Positions 1 through 13,200 of a DNA stretch of 64,000 nucleotides are shown one piece after another; within the stretch, counting starts at the first letter, position 1, and each line of letters starts with the position of its first letter. The notes under the pieces were generated by a model. It ran no database searches and was not told the origin of the DNA. It saw nothing but the letters and a program-made list of their open reading frames with translations. The DNA lies in assembly GCF_030253575.1 (NCBI RefSeq), contig NC_080568.1, positions 30,097,001-30,161,000 of the forward strand, read 5' to 3'. Source of the stretch: Rhododendron vialii. Lineage: Eukaryota > Streptophyta > Magnoliopsida > Ericales > Ericaceae. The position numbers and the translations under genes were made by a program.

Positions 1-269
1 AGTCTCTTCTTCTTTCTTCTCTTTCTTTTATAGGCCTATTGTGGTATCTCATCCGCTGTGGTCCATATTTGGTCTCCTCTCGATGTACCCTTGGTCAAGT
101 TCTAATAAAATTTTGTTGTCTATCAAACAAAATATTGGATGAAACCAGTCACCACTTGCTTCTATTGATCTAATTCAAAAATCTTGTAGGCACTAAATTA
201 GGATTTTTCCAAAGTAGAAAACCATTTAATGGGATGAACGTCACGTGCAAAGCACGTGCTATTTACTAG
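1..269 (+). mobile_element. Helitron 3' tail (non-autonomous, partial)
   Basis: The segment ends with the hairpin CACGTGCAAAGCACGTG at about 242-258, then a short AT-rich spacer and CTAG at 266-269 followed by T at 270. A GC-rich hairpin just before CTRR with insertion before T is the usual Helitron 3' terminus. The 5' end lies outside the window. Bases around 95-140 also resemble a LINE-type tail seen again near 44451. Confidence 0.6.
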
Positions 270-1919
270 TGGCGTAAAAAGAGTAAAAAAAAAACTCTCT
301 TGTTAGATATCTCCGAATGAAACAAAAACTCGGTCTTGGCTACTTCTCAACGAACAACTCCTCCATTTACCATCTCACAAGAGGAGATTAGAAAATAGAG
401 TGGGAGAATTCCATAACTAATAGTATCATGATCATCCCCTCCTGCAGTGGCCTATGGTTTTCGAGTTCTTACTTATGCCAGTTTCGTAATTTGTAAACGA
501 ATTTCTAACCTGTGATCTCGTTTTCTGCATTATCTATTTGTATTTTTTTTTTTATACTTTATTGATATTGAATTCTGTCAGAAAAAAAACGCATAGACCA
601 CCTCACATCGGAAATTCACCTAGGATTTTAAAACTGTGTGCCGGCCCTTAAAATAAGACCGAACGTGGTAGATATTATCGACTAAATTTTTAATTAAATC
701 ATTCATGCATTACAAAAATGGTCAATGCATAGTTATGCCAATTTTGAATTACAAAAATGTTTTTTTTTTAATCTCTGTGTGATATGCTAATCAAAGCCCA
801 TTTTTACACATGTCAATGCCAGCCATTTCTTTCTTTTTTTTGTGGAATCAGACAATGCTATTTCAAAAAAAAAAAAAAAAGAAGAAGAGGGGAGACAATA
901 CGATGCTTCCATGTGGCCTTCCCGAATTACTCGACTTCTCAAACAAGTAGGGTTGCAAACTAATCAAGCCAAGCCAACTCTAACTTTGAAGTGTTCAAGG
1001 CTTCAAGCTTAGCTTGTTCAAAATTTAGTAAGTTCTTCGAGCAGGAATCCTAGGGCCTAGCTTAAGCTCAACTCAGCTCCTTTTTTGATGTTTGAGGTGT
1101 TTGAATTCTTTGAAGGAGGGCAAGAGGGTAATTTCACATACCAACTCACCTAGGCAATTGCCGGACCTCAATTAACGAACTGAGTATTTTTAATGACCCA
1201 AGATTTTATAAAAGAAAAACTCATTATGCTTCTATTTAATTGATATATAAATTGATTCATACAGTATTATACTTACAAAAATGTTTTGAATTTTTTTGAC
1301 CTAATCACACAATTCACATTATTGAGTTCGCTTGTCAACCCGAATCTGGAAGGGATCCCTATATATTGTCCGTTGAAACCAGTTCAAAATTTGAACCGAA
1401 AATATTCAGTCCCGTCAATACAAAAAAAAAGTGGCGATTTCATTGTTCTGTCAATCTCACCCTTCGTCTCAGCAATCAATTGTCTAGATTTTAAAAGACA
1501 TTTAAAAATCCAAACTGTCAAAAACACTTTTAGACGATAAAATTGAGTGCGGTGAGAAAAGCGGTAAAAAAAAGTGGAGTGGGTGTAGACTTTTCGAAAA
1601 TACAAAGAAGTCGTCATAAGCAGTCAGTCAATGGTAATAACGAAATTCGTCAGTCAATGGTAATAAGGAAATTTCCTAATCGAACCAGGGTTTATCCGTC
1701 CCGTCCCCCCCCCTTCAAATTTTCGTTTTCAAAAAACTCCACCAAAAACTTTCGATCACTCCGCCAAACCTTCTCCAACTGTAGCATTCAACTCTCGTCT
1801 CTTTCCTTCCAACTTCACTCACCTCTTCTCCGTGACCCCCCCCTCTCTCTCTCTCTCTGAAGCAATGACAAACTTCAAACCCTAATCTGTATCTACCTGT
1901 ACGACACTCACACATCGCG
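270..1919. other. Intergenic region and 5' leader of the first gene
   Basis: No gene is supported here. It holds AT-rich DNA, a GAGCT-rich repeat fragment at about 955-1085 and, at about 1500-1600, a piece of a repeat family ending in AGTCTACA on the minus strand (see 30236-30480). A (CT)n tract at 1843-1858 lies about 60 bases before the ATG at 1920 and probably belongs to the 5' UTR. Confidence 0.5.
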
Positions 1920-4900
1920 ATGGCCACGTCGGCGTTCAAATCAACCACGAGTCGGACACCAATCGGGGCCGCACCGGCCACCGACGTCTCCGGCTCCTCA
2001 GCTTCCTCTGCCACCAAGGCTCACCGCCGGTCGAGGAGCCTCAGCCGGTTCTCCCGGAGAGTACTGGGGCCGGAGCCGGATTCGGACCCCGGCGAGACTC
2101 CGGCGTCGACGGAGTCGAAGGGAAAGTTCGTTAACAAGGTGAGAGGCTCGGGGTTTGGCGACATAAGCCTGGATGATCTGGCGATCGAGTTCTTCTCTCT
2201 CAAGGATGAGAGAGAGAGCGAGAGGGGACGGTCGTCGTCTCGGCGGGGTGCTGGCGTTGGTAGTCGTGTGGCCGCTCCGACTGAGTCGTCAGAGAGGCGG
2301 GGGAGGTCGGTGTCGAGACAGAGGTCGGGAGGTGGTGGTGGGAAGAGTGGGAGTTTGGGGGGTGGTGGTGGAAGGATTGGTTCGGATGCTAGTTCGAGGA
2401 GGAGGAGGTCCGTGTCGGTGGTTCGGTGCCAGATTAGCGATTCTGAGGTAGTACATTTTGGTCACTTGGTTAAAATTAGGGATGCAAGCGAAACAAGCCG
2501 AGCCGAGCTTTGAAGACCTTGTTTGGTTCTTCTCTCAAAAAATTTCTCCCCGTGTTCGAGTTCGGTTCGTTCAAAACTTGCCTAGCTTGACCTTGAGAAC
2601 AAATAATCGAGCTCAAGCTTGGCTCGCTTGGTATCAAGGAATTCGAGGTGTTTGAGCTTGGTTCATTTCACTAAACGAACCTCAATAAACGAGCCAAGCC
2701 TCCGAGCTTTTATAAACGAGCCGTGTTATGTGTAATTGGAGCTCGGCTCATTTATTAAACTAGCTTAATTCTCTCGAGCTCGACTCTTTTCCTAACGAGC
2801 TGCTCGTGAATAGATTGGTTCAGTTGTAGCCCCAACCCAACCCAAACCAAACCAGGCCTTATGTTCCAATCACTTGGGGTCAGCTACATGAATCTTTTTC
2901 CTCTATTGAGCTTAAAATTAGGGATGCAGCCGAGCTGAGCTTTAAAGTGTTTGAGTTCGGGTCGTTCGAAATTAGCCTACTCGACCTTGAGCCCAATTTA
3001 AAGTGTTCGAGTTCGGCTTGTTAGAAATTAGCCTAGCTCAACCTTGAGCCCAAATAAACGAGCTTAAGCTTGGCTCACTTAGTATCGAGGTATTTGAGCT
3101 TGGTTCGTTTTAGTAAACGAGCTTAAAAAATTCTTGAGCTCAACTCTTTTACTAACCAGCCGTGCAGGGACGGATTTAGGAATGTATCCTAGTGGGGGCA
3201 CCTGTTAATTATAATGACGGAAGTTTATTTTTTTAGTTAACCATAGTATGATCGTTAAAAATTATAGCATGCAATACTAATTACAAAAGTTTATAAAGTG
3301 TACTTTAAGTTAAATTAGGTAAAAATGAGCACAAAATCTTAGACAAAATTTTTTAAGTATGTTTTAAATGAACATTAGCAAATTTTAGAATGATCGAGTT
3401 AGTTTTGTTAATGTCTTTATTTTAAAATATTTCTCCGAGACGGTTAAAAACAAAGAGAATCAAGAAAGAATAGCTCCAAATAGACAAACAGCTCGTAAAG
3501 TAACAAGTATAAATGCATCATATGATGAAATTAAGGCATAAAACTAATTCTATATGTGTATTTTCGGGATATATACAAGTGTGTATGTTTATAAATTAGC
3601 ATACTTTCATAATTATGCTAATTTATACATAAATATTCTTAAAAAAATATTTTTAGTTCGAGTGGGGGCACGTGCCCCCGCGTGCCCCCATGTCCGTCCG
3701 TACTGCAGCCGTGCCGAGCTGCTCACGAACAACTCGGTTCAGTTTGTAGCCCTCCTTGCTTTCGGTTTGTATATATGACTTGTCTCTACTTATTTTAAAT
3801 TTTGCATCAAGGTTTGCTTTTTTTGTTTGGCATTGAGATCTTAGCTCCAAAATTTTGTAGGAGAGTAATATGATGAAATGCACTTCGTAATGTACCTTTT
3901 CATTTTGTTATTGCTATCTAAATTCATCCAAATAGGTTGGGATTAGGAGCATTGTTTATGTAGTTACACGAACTTTAGTGCATGACTGCACGTAGATGCA
4001 TTTGATTGCATGAACACAACTCCTGGTGCAAATCGGGTAGTGTGTTTATTATGTTGTTAACAAGTGTGTTACTTGATTTATGGAATATAATCGTATGGGA
4101 GGAAATGGTACATTGTTTGACACGCTACTTTTGAGGGAATTTTTCATTCAACAACGAACATAAACAACAATTTTGAGTTTAGTTGGTTGTCACCAATTCA
4201 AAAGAAATGTTTGGCGCCATTGGTTTTTTTTGCTCAGCTTGGCGCCATTGTTGTGAACTTGACTAACTCAAATGTAAGAATAAACAAGTTTTCATACCTC
4301 ACCAAACAGAGCCTGCAGCTTCAGCACAAGCACCAAGTACTATTAATCTTACCAGGGCTTGGTTATGCAAGTTGGAGACAATTGTGAAACCTTTTAGTTA
4401 TCGTTGCCTTCTTAGGGGCCCTCGAAAGTCATGCGACACCTGTGAAGTGAAAAAGGAATGATACTATTCTAGTAATTCGTTAAGAGGGTATGGATGAGTT
4501 AACATGCATCCTATTCGTAGTGGCGATGACCCATTGAATCGTGAATGGTATGATTCTAACAACTATGCACGTATGTTTTATGTTGTCCACCTGTTATGTA
4601 GGCATGTGACTTATAGAAGGATTGCTTAAAACTATTATCCTATCACTTTTGACTGACAAAGCCTTCAAGTCTTTTATTTTGCTCTCAGTAGCCTCACAAA
4701 TTAGCTGCAAACATTCTGGGTAGAGCTTTATCTCAGAAGTTTTATTTCACTGTAGAAAACCTGCCCTTCTAATCGTTTATCGCGAACTGATATAATCTTA
4801 TTTCATCCTTTTCTGAAGCTAAAATGACTAAGATTGTTTCTTACTTGCCTGGTTTGTTTGTCTAAATCATGTATTGATAACAGAGTGATATAGATCATCC

Positions 4901-7900
4901 TCGGAACTCTATCAATCATGGAAGTGCGAAGAGTATAACTGGTGGAAATAGCCAGATGCCCTCATTACAGAAGCCCACAGCTTTGAGTCATCGACGGTTA
5001 GGAAGGTCCCTCAGCCAGAAAGATCTATCAAAGAATGGCTACTCTGTAAGAGTTTTCCATCTGTTGTCACTCAACTGACTTGTTACTTGCATGTGACTTC
5101 TGTTCGTAAGAGTTATTCAATAGAGGAGAATTTTTGAAATATCAAACAAAATTTGACTGATGGAGAAAGTTGGTGATTGAGTAAACAGACTTGTGACCTT
5201 CATGATACATTCATTGGTTACTCATTATTAATGTTCACTAAAAACACAAACAGCACCCAAATCAGGCTTTCTTTGGGAACTGAATTGACTTTAACATGAT
5301 GCTTCTGGATTTATCAGAGCCAGTCTTCTGCACTAACTGATGATGAAGCTAAGGAAACTTGCTCTGGTAAAAATACGATTGAGAAGACAATTCGGGCAGT
5401 TTATGCACAGAAAAAGGTTGGTTGGTTTCCAAACTGATGGATAATTACTCAAGGGGAAGTTTCTCAGTAATATTTCTTTTGATGTCTCCATTCTGTTATC
5501 TTTTGCCACCTTTCAGGGGGAACATCCTACTGGGGATGATGTGAACGGTGGGCTGTATGAAGCAATGCGGAAGGAACTTAGATACGCTGTTGATGAAATC
5601 AAAATGGAACTTGAGCATGTCTGTTGCAATTTATAATTCTGGATTTTGTTTACCTCTCCTAACATTTGCATCCTTAGTGTATGCTATTTGCTGAAACAAA
5701 GTTGGGTTACTTTTCAAATTAACAGGTTAGGGTGAGAACAACCTCTACTCTAGAAAGTGAGAGCTTTTTGCAGTCGGACAACTCCAATGATCGTCAAGCT
5801 GCTTCTAAAGTTAGAAAAAGTTACACAACAAAACAAGAACAGGTATTGTATAGCCAATTGCTATCTTTTCTAAAAGAGTGTCACCCCACGAGGTCAGGTT
5901 CTTACGACAATCTTTGTCGATGGGAAATCTTATTTTGTACTTGATATGCCTTAAAGGACAAATGATTTAGGAGAGAACATAGTGGAATGAGAGTTGGTTC
6001 GTTATATATGTTAAATTGATTTCTTAGTATATGGAAAGCTACCGACCAATGAGCAACTTCTGAAGATAAAATGTAAAAGTTGTTTGTTGTTTTTTCCAAG
6101 ACTTGAAGTTTTGCTGATTAAAAAAAAGAAAGACTTGAAGTCGCAAATATTGTGTTACTTCATTTCCAGTCAGAGAAGCGTAATCAAGACCTGGTAGCAG
6201 AGATAGTATTGGAGAAACAACATGGTAGGGAGCTCCCTAAGATTGTGAGAGGATTGCTTCCTGGTCCAAAGAGCTCCGCCATTGCAGAAAAACCATCACG
6301 ACCTCGAAAAGTACGGTTCTCAATTGCCAGTTGTGTTTAACTTGCAGGATCTGAGTTTTTAATCTTATTTAAGAATACCAATCATTTGTAGCTTACTTAA
6401 AATGCCTCTGCAAATTTTCAGAGGAGTAATGACAGAAATAGGTTGTCTAAGCGTTTGAGTGAAGAGGCAGAGATATATTTCGAGGACTTCATTTCAAATG
6501 TTGAAGACACAGATTTTTCTTCTTTTGATGGAGAAAGGAGTGATACAAGTTCTACTTTAGGAGTAACAAAGACTAGGGATGCAGTCTTCCAGACTGGGGA
6601 AACAGAAACATTTCGAAGCCCAGCAGGATCTAATTCTCGTCCTGATGAAATGGATGGTGTTAATCTGCCGTGGTTGCAATGGGAGACTAGTCCATCCAAG
6701 GAAAACAGAGTGCTACCTGTGACTCCGAAAAGCATAGTGTGGGATGCAGCTCAGGTAATCTCCACACTGTGACATGCGTGCTTTGCTTTTATAGTTTAGC
6801 TACCTGCCTACATATTGCTGACCATGAACTGGGAATATATTTGCATATAGTGTACATTGAGTGACTTATAAGTTGAATGCTTTATTGGCTTGAAAAAACT
6901 CATTCTCATTTGTGCAAGTATCAGTGTCTTACACGTGGTTAGTGATTGTCTCATAGGAAATTAGGAATCTGAGATTATCCATTTCACTTTATAGCCCCAT
7001 AACCCATTAGACCCTGGAAAATAAAATGCCACCCCTTAAGAAATAAATATTTCGTTTGGGAATTAGAGTATTAGACGAATCCGTTGCGTAGATGTGTACC
7101 TGTACCCGACATTCATTCCTTAGTGCATGTTACATACGTTTGTACCCTATGATACTATAATAGAATGACATCAGCAGGGCTGGTTACTGAGATTTTAATG
7201 GGCAAAGTTGATACCATAGAGGACATTGAAAGGAAGAGAAGCACTCTCTCTCATCTTAGTAGAATGCATCTTATAAGGGAAACAATATCATTTACTGATT
7301 AATTGGCATTTTTGGATATTGTGTTGGCAAAATTATTTGTATGTGGAATTTCTGTAAAGCTATGAGACGAGGATATGGTCACAATCCTTTATGTCTAATA
7401 TATATTGCTTAAAGGCTTCTTGTTATGGCAAATATATTCAAACCAAACTGTCCACCAACCCGTGAATAAAATGGGATCACTGCTTTGCAGTTCAACGACA
7501 ATAATAATTGTGTACACATGTAGCGTGCTGACCTCAGACTTTAGGTATTAACAATCTTAACCAGCACAAAAGTATAGGACATATTTTGTCAAATAAATGG
7601 ATAGAAAGAAAAAGGTTTAAAGAGTGAAAGTTTGGTCAAGACTCAGGAGTGCTTATAATGTGTAGCAAATTATTTTCCATTCACTATTGTATCAGCTGCT
7701 GCAACACAAAAATCATTTGAAATTTCATGTTTTGGGCCTTTGGCAATCATAAAGTAGGTCCAATTTAGTTGCACTATTAATTGACTTTTTAAGCTGCATG
7801 GTGTTGACTTTGAGTACGGTCCAGTTCTCAAAAAAAGCACAGGCAATTGCTAACAGCTGTTTCTTACCTTCTCTTAACTGAACCAACTCTAAAACCAACC

Positions 7901-8371
7901 AAGCCTTGTGTCCAAATCAAAGGCGGGTTGGCTATACACGTCCTTTTTCTTTATTCCTGTCTATCATTAATGCAGTGTTTTGAATTTGATGAATCCATAT
8001 TCTTTTTTACCATAAGATCCCATAGCAATTTACGTCTTCACCACCCACAAAATTTCTTGTTTTATGTTCCTAATTTTGCTTCCTTCTAATTTCTGCATGT
8101 GCTTGAAAATGTACAGGAATTGGTTTCAGCACAAGATCCAAGTGGTCATTCCACCGGGAGTTGGAGCCCAGGAATTGACAGCGCTTCATCGAGTACCAGA
8201 GTAGGTACCGGAAGCATACTCAAAGAAGTCGAAAGTCATCAGAGGTCAGAATTTGACATGGACAGGTATCTTAATCTTAAACGAGAGGAAGATCTTTTGT
8301 TTGAGAGATGGAGGGAACGAAACCATATTAGTTCGGGTGGTCTCTTGCTTTGTAGGAATACCTTCATTTAG
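1920..8371 (+). CDS. Uncharacterised Ser/Arg-rich plant protein, 8 exons
   Basis: Exons: 1920-2447, 4884-5045, 5318-5416, 5517-5618, 5726-5842, 6170-6310, 6422-6754, 8117-8371; all introns are GT-AG and the joined frame is open for 578 residues. The N-terminal 176 residues (exon 1) are low complexity, rich in Ser, Arg and Gly with SRSLSRFSRR and several RRRS patches, like a disordered or nuclear protein. Exons 4-6 are rich in charged residues with coiled-coil character (ELRYAVDEIKMELEH). Exon 7 is acidic and contains a LPWLQWE motif. The C terminus has a charged MDRYLNLKREEDLLFERW stretch. I do not recognise a named domain; similar uncharacterised proteins occur across land plants, but this is recollection, not a search. 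Intron 1 (2.4 kb) is filled with repeats and a hAT element. The start is the first ATG of the long frame, preceded by a CT-rich leader. Confidence 0.8.
2470..2830. repeat. GAGCT-rich dispersed repeat, copy in intron 1
   Basis: The stretch is built from words such as CCGAGCC, GAGCTCGG, AAACGAGC and GCTCGTGAA. The same word set recurs at about 955-1085, 2925-3775, 49465-49712, 51137-51185 and 57565-57880, so it is a dispersed family. No coding capacity or clear termini were found; it is probably a degraded non-autonomous transposon. Confidence 0.55.
2925..3775. repeat. Second GAGCT-rich repeat, split by a hAT insertion
   Basis: The GAGCT words run from about 2925 to 3164 and resume at 3706 (GCCGAGCTGCTCACGAAC). 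The gap between is exactly the hAT element 3165-3705, so the repeat is older than the hAT insertion. Confidence 0.6.
3165..3705 (+). mobile_element. Non-autonomous hAT element with perfect 8-bp TSD
   Basis: The 541-bp element begins CAGGGACGGA and ends CCGTCCGTACTG, giving short hAT-like terminal inverted repeats. It is flanked by the perfect 8-bp direct repeat CAGCCGTG (3157-3164 and 3706-3713), the target-site length of hAT transposons. Internal sequence is AT-rich with a GGGGGCACGTGCCCCC palindrome near the right end, and has no transposase. Confidence 0.85.
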
Positions 8372-10297
8372 TCTTTCTCCTCGCTGTTGTAGAAATGGTA
8401 AATCCCATTTTGAACATCAGTCGAATTTTTTGTATAAATGGTGAACATTCTGCAGTGTTTGACTGGAATCTCATCTCTGGGCTGTATTTATTGGGGCGTC
8501 TATTTTTGCCTCTCCTTATCATTCACCTTTGCTGCAATCAGAATAACGGTATTTAATCGTGACATCTGGCATCCAGTTATAGCGGAGGTTCTTCTTTTCG
8601 TTTTTATTTTTGTCGTAACCAATGTGGTCTTAGGTTATGGATCCTGCAGAAGGACATTTTGTTAGAACAGTTGAAATTGCTTTCATCCTATGTTGGTAGT
8701 GCCTTTGCGCTGATTAGCTAGTGTAAATTACCTGATAATAAAGACCAGTACCAATGCTGCATTTCTGTGTTAATTTTTCTAACAAGGCAGCTTTGTTGCC
8801 GTCTCATTTTGGGAATTGAGGATCCGGTTTGCCCATTATGGGATCACCTGGATCCCTCTGGGCCATTGATTTCGTAGGGCTCGTTGAATGGAAAAACTTG
8901 GTGACCTAGAAGAAGGCACAAGACAGGATAATTTCAAGTAAAAGATATCCGAATTCGTAATGTAGCATGCTTTATAAACATGGTATGGTTCTTCTGGCCC
9001 TCGATCCGTCCTTTGCTTTTGCCAAAAAAGAAGTCATCCTCCCTACAAACGAGGCGTAGAGGTATAAGCGAAAGGGCAAAAATGAAGCTTAAGCAACAGC
9101 GGTCGTGAATTTAGATCAACTTAACTTATTTTTGTGGTTTAACTTTTTTTTAAAAAATTTTGGTTGACACTGTGACACATCTAACTTTTTTTTTTCTTGA
9201 AGAGAAAAATAAATGATTGTGAAATATAGACGGCCTACAAATTTGGAAAAGATAAAAAAATTGTTTGTTTTGGTTTCTTTTTATTATTGGTACTTTTTAA
9301 TTTGGTACTAGTATTTTTTTGTTTCTCTCAGGGGAATCACAGAATTAAAAGAATAATTGAAAACGACGAAAATTTGGGCTACACAGAAATAGGTTAAAAT
9401 TTAAAATAATTTGAAACAAACAAAAGTCACCACGTGTTCAATGAGCGGATAACAAGTAATAAACAAGTAATAATTCAGTAGTCTTAGGATAAAGTCACGT
9501 AGTGCTTCAACATCTTTTTTCATCATACATTTTTATAGAGTTCATACACTTCGTACCGATCTTCCAAAAACATGTCGTGAAAAAGGATGATAAGCCACAC
9601 GTGACGATGTCTTAAGGCCCCTCAATAATAAAAACTTTTATACACTAGTAGGCACGGACGGATTAAAGCGGGGGCACGCGCCCCACGTGCCCCAATCAAA
9701 ACAAAAAAAATAAAAAATTACACATTTAACATAATTATGTAATGTAACACTATATTTAGCATACACACTTGTATAATATCTCAAAAATAGCAATGTAGAA
9801 AAAGTTATGTTCTTCAACTTTTGTTGACTGGTTCATTTATTATTGTTGGTTTATAAACTATTCGTTTATTTAAAGATATTAGTTATTGATTCTCTTTATT
9901 TTTAACCGAAATGGAGAAACATATTAAAAAAAATTGTCAACAAAACCTTCTCGATCATTCTAAAGACTTGTCAATGTAAAACATACTCTAAAATTTTTGT
10001 CCAAAATTGTGTGCATATTTTTGGATCTTTTTATAAAAAGAAATTGCATTATAAATTTTATAGCCAATAATAAATGTCTTAATTTAACATAATTTTACTG
10101 TGATTGACTAGAAAAAAAAATTCATGATTATAATTACTACAAGGTGTCCCCATTTAAGCTACATTTTTTAATCCGTTCTACAAGTTATGAGTATAACTAA
10201 TTGAACGAACTTTATCCACATCGAAGAACACACTCTCCCCACTATACCAGTGAGTGAGAGAGAGAGAGAACTTTCTCTCACTTCCCCACACACGAAA
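8372..10297. other. Intergenic region between the first gene and pTAC10
   Basis: It holds the 3' UTR of the upstream gene, AT-rich DNA, an inverted relative of the 3165-3705 element at about 9650-10185, and a short (GA)n tract at 10254-10269 in the probable pTAC10 leader. No further gene is supported. Confidence 0.5.
9650..10185 (-). mobile_element. hAT-like element, inverted relative of 3165-3705
   Basis: Read on the minus strand it starts ACGGATTAAAAAATG, continues with GGGGACACCTTGTAGTAATT and a poly-T/AGTCAATCA segment, and ends in a GGGGCACGTGGGGCGCGTGC block beside CGTCCGTGCC. The same order of blocks occurs on the plus strand in 3165-3705. Its outer ends have decayed and I found no matching target-site duplication. 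Confidence 0.6.
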
Positions 10298-13200
10298 ATG
10301 CGCCCTCTCCAAACCCACCACCACCTCTTCCCCTTCCCCTTCCTCCCTCCTAAACCCCTCCCAAAACCCTACTACGCCTCTCAAAACTCTAACCCCAAAC
10401 CCTTCCCCAAACCCCTCCTCCAAAACCTCTCCCCCAAACCCCTCCTAGCTGCCAACGTCTTCGCCGGCGAAGGCGAAACCCCCGTCGACGAGTCCTTCCT
10501 CGAGGAGTTCGCCCCCCAGAACACCGAGCCCGAGGACGAAGCCCGCCGCCGCAACTGGATCGAGCGGGGCTGGGCCCCGTGGGACGAAATCCTGTCCTAC
10601 GAGGCCAAGTTCGCCCGAACATCCATCAACGAGGGGGAAGAAGTCCCCCTCCAGAACCCCGATTCCGTCGAGGCTTTCAAAATGATGAGCCCTAAATACA
10701 GGCAAGGACGATGAGCCCGCGCAACCGCCCTACCCATGTTTCAAAATTACTTTAGAATCGTGGTAGCTTATAAAAGTAAGAGTTAGATAAGTTGACCTGC
10801 CCCAAGTTATTAGACTTTAAAAGTCTAACAGCGCCTTTGGATTGAGGGATTTGATAAGAAAAGAACCGAAATCATTGAGTAACTTTATATAGTTCTGTAA
10901 CTAAGAGAAAGCGGCCGTTCACGTCAGGTGACATGAGTTGTGTTAAGCATATTAGCATATGTTCATTCATTGGTTAGAAATAGAGAGAGAAGTACGAAAG
11001 TGAAATTATGTTTTGATTGGCTCCTTCCCCGTTCTTATCTCACCCTTTCTCACAATCCAAATGGGCTGTAACACCGGCCCAGCTAAGAATTTTTTGAAGA
11101 GTTAAATAGTCTGTCATTTCGTCATTCGAAGATTGTATGCATCTATGAGAAATTGAACACTACGTCTAATGATTTATCTTTTTGTAATGGGTACAAGACT
11201 AAATGACTATATTGTTTCTACTCGTATAGGGTAATCGAAAATATCTGCGATAAATTTTTGGTTCTGTTTTTGGAATATGTACCTCTTGTGTGACAAAACA
11301 TTAATGTTTGCCTACCCAACATTAAAATTCTGTGTTTGTCCTCGAATACAGGAGGTCGAAGATGAAGGAAATGGGTTTGACAGAGGATGAGTTCTACGAG
11401 AAGCAGTTTGAGCTTAAGGGGGAGATTCCAGAACCGTTGAAGACATCATGGACGGGGCCGTTGGTGGTTCGTCACGTGCCGCCTAGGGATTGGCCGCCGC
11501 GGGGGTGGGAGGTGGATAGGGAGGAGTTGGAGTTTATAAGGGGAGCGCATAAGTTGCAGGCGGTTAGGGTTGATTTGGAGAAGGTGGAGGAGGAGGCAAG
11601 TACAGATACGGATGAGTTGTGTTTGGAGAGGTATAAGGTGTTTTTAAAGCAGTATAATGAGTGGGTTGTGGCGAATAAGGACAGATTGGAAAAGGAGTCC
11701 TACAAGGTTTACTATGATCTCTTATTCATTCATCTTTGTAGAATCATGCTATATGGATATTTATGGATTTATCCTTTTACTGGTACTAGCGACTTTTGTG
11801 TGCACTTATTAATTGATCTATTTGTGGTGCAACAGTAGCTAATACGGATGATTGGGAAGGTTTTGCCTTAGATTTTGAAGAATAAAATGGTAGTATAACG
11901 AGTAGAAATTAATTTTGGCTTTGAAATATTGGGAAATTATTGTGTTGTACGGATTGTTAGTACCGTGCGTTAATTACGCCGTAAATTTCACTTCAACCAA
12001 TGATGATATCGTATTATCGTGCACTCTAAAGCTGTTCGTGTTGGATTCTAGTGGAAATATCCATCTTGATTTGTGCCAATGGACTACCATTAAGTCTTTT
12101 AATTTATGTGCAGTACGACCAGGATTACTATCCTGGTAGGAGAAAAAGAGGCAAGGACTACGAAGAAGGCATGGTAGGATGGTTATATTTGTTTTCTTAC
12201 ATTACTTTGGATCAGAAAAAATATGATGTGCCAAATCTTGGAAAGATGAACTTGCTGATTTGTTTTTTCCTCTTGCAGTATGAACTCCCCTTCTATTATC
12301 CTGGACAAGTAAGTTCCTAGACTTCCTTCATTTTCTCATTGCGTCCTCAATTTCAAGTTTATTCCTACTTAATACTTCTCATGTTAATTATATGATCTAC
12401 ATGTATTGCATTTTGTACGGATAAACATGCGCTTGAAATCAGGTTGCGTTTGTCTAACATACTTACATTATGCATGCCGCCCTGAGTTCATTACCAATGT
12501 TGGTTTGTCACCAGCCCTCAAATGTGCCATTACTAACATTAGTTTGACTATGTCATCCATACTGGACAAATATTGTGTGCATTATTAGGATCAACTTATG
12601 CTTCGGGTTAACCTTCTTTACTCTAAGAATCTTGGGGTTGTTTTCCCTCCACAGTATCCAATTTCTAATTGATAAGAGATCAAGAGTGGTCTCATCAGTA
12701 CAACACTCAGACCTGAAACAACCCACGCCAACTCAAGTGGTTTGAGAGAGTGAGTTGGTTTGGTTGGGTAAGTGAGATGCTAAATATGTGTAGGTCGGTT
12801 AATGACGGGTCAAATTTTGTCATATTGTTCAAAGCCGACCCAGCCTGCCTACTTTTCACGTGCTTTACTCTTCAAATAGTCCCTTCCACACTTAACTTTT
12901 CCCATTTAACGTTGTATTAATCACATATTGTAAACTCACTTTTCATCGTTTCCTCTCTTCTTTTTCAATTTTATTGTCCTCATTTTGACAAATTTTATAT
13001 TTTTTTCTTCAGATTCTCTATGTTTTCTGTTTAGTTTGATAAGATTGCTCCAATTCCACCTACCTGGTCAACTCTCTGGTTTGAAACCGCCTTTAAAGTC
13101 AACCGACCTGCTAGTTTTGCTAGTGCATGGGTGGGTTGCAGGTTGCGAAAAACTGTGGATAATCACATGTCTATACAAAGCACACAATAAAAGCCTGTGA

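Noticed and set aside
1384-1617. Recurring peptide motif KVYTH or KVYAH in open frames at 1384, 30157 and 43679
   Set aside because: It is the translation of the shared transposon terminus AGAAAGTCTACAC, not a protein family.
9640-9655. ACACTAGT as a possible Helitron 3' end
   Set aside because: No hairpin precedes the CTAG.
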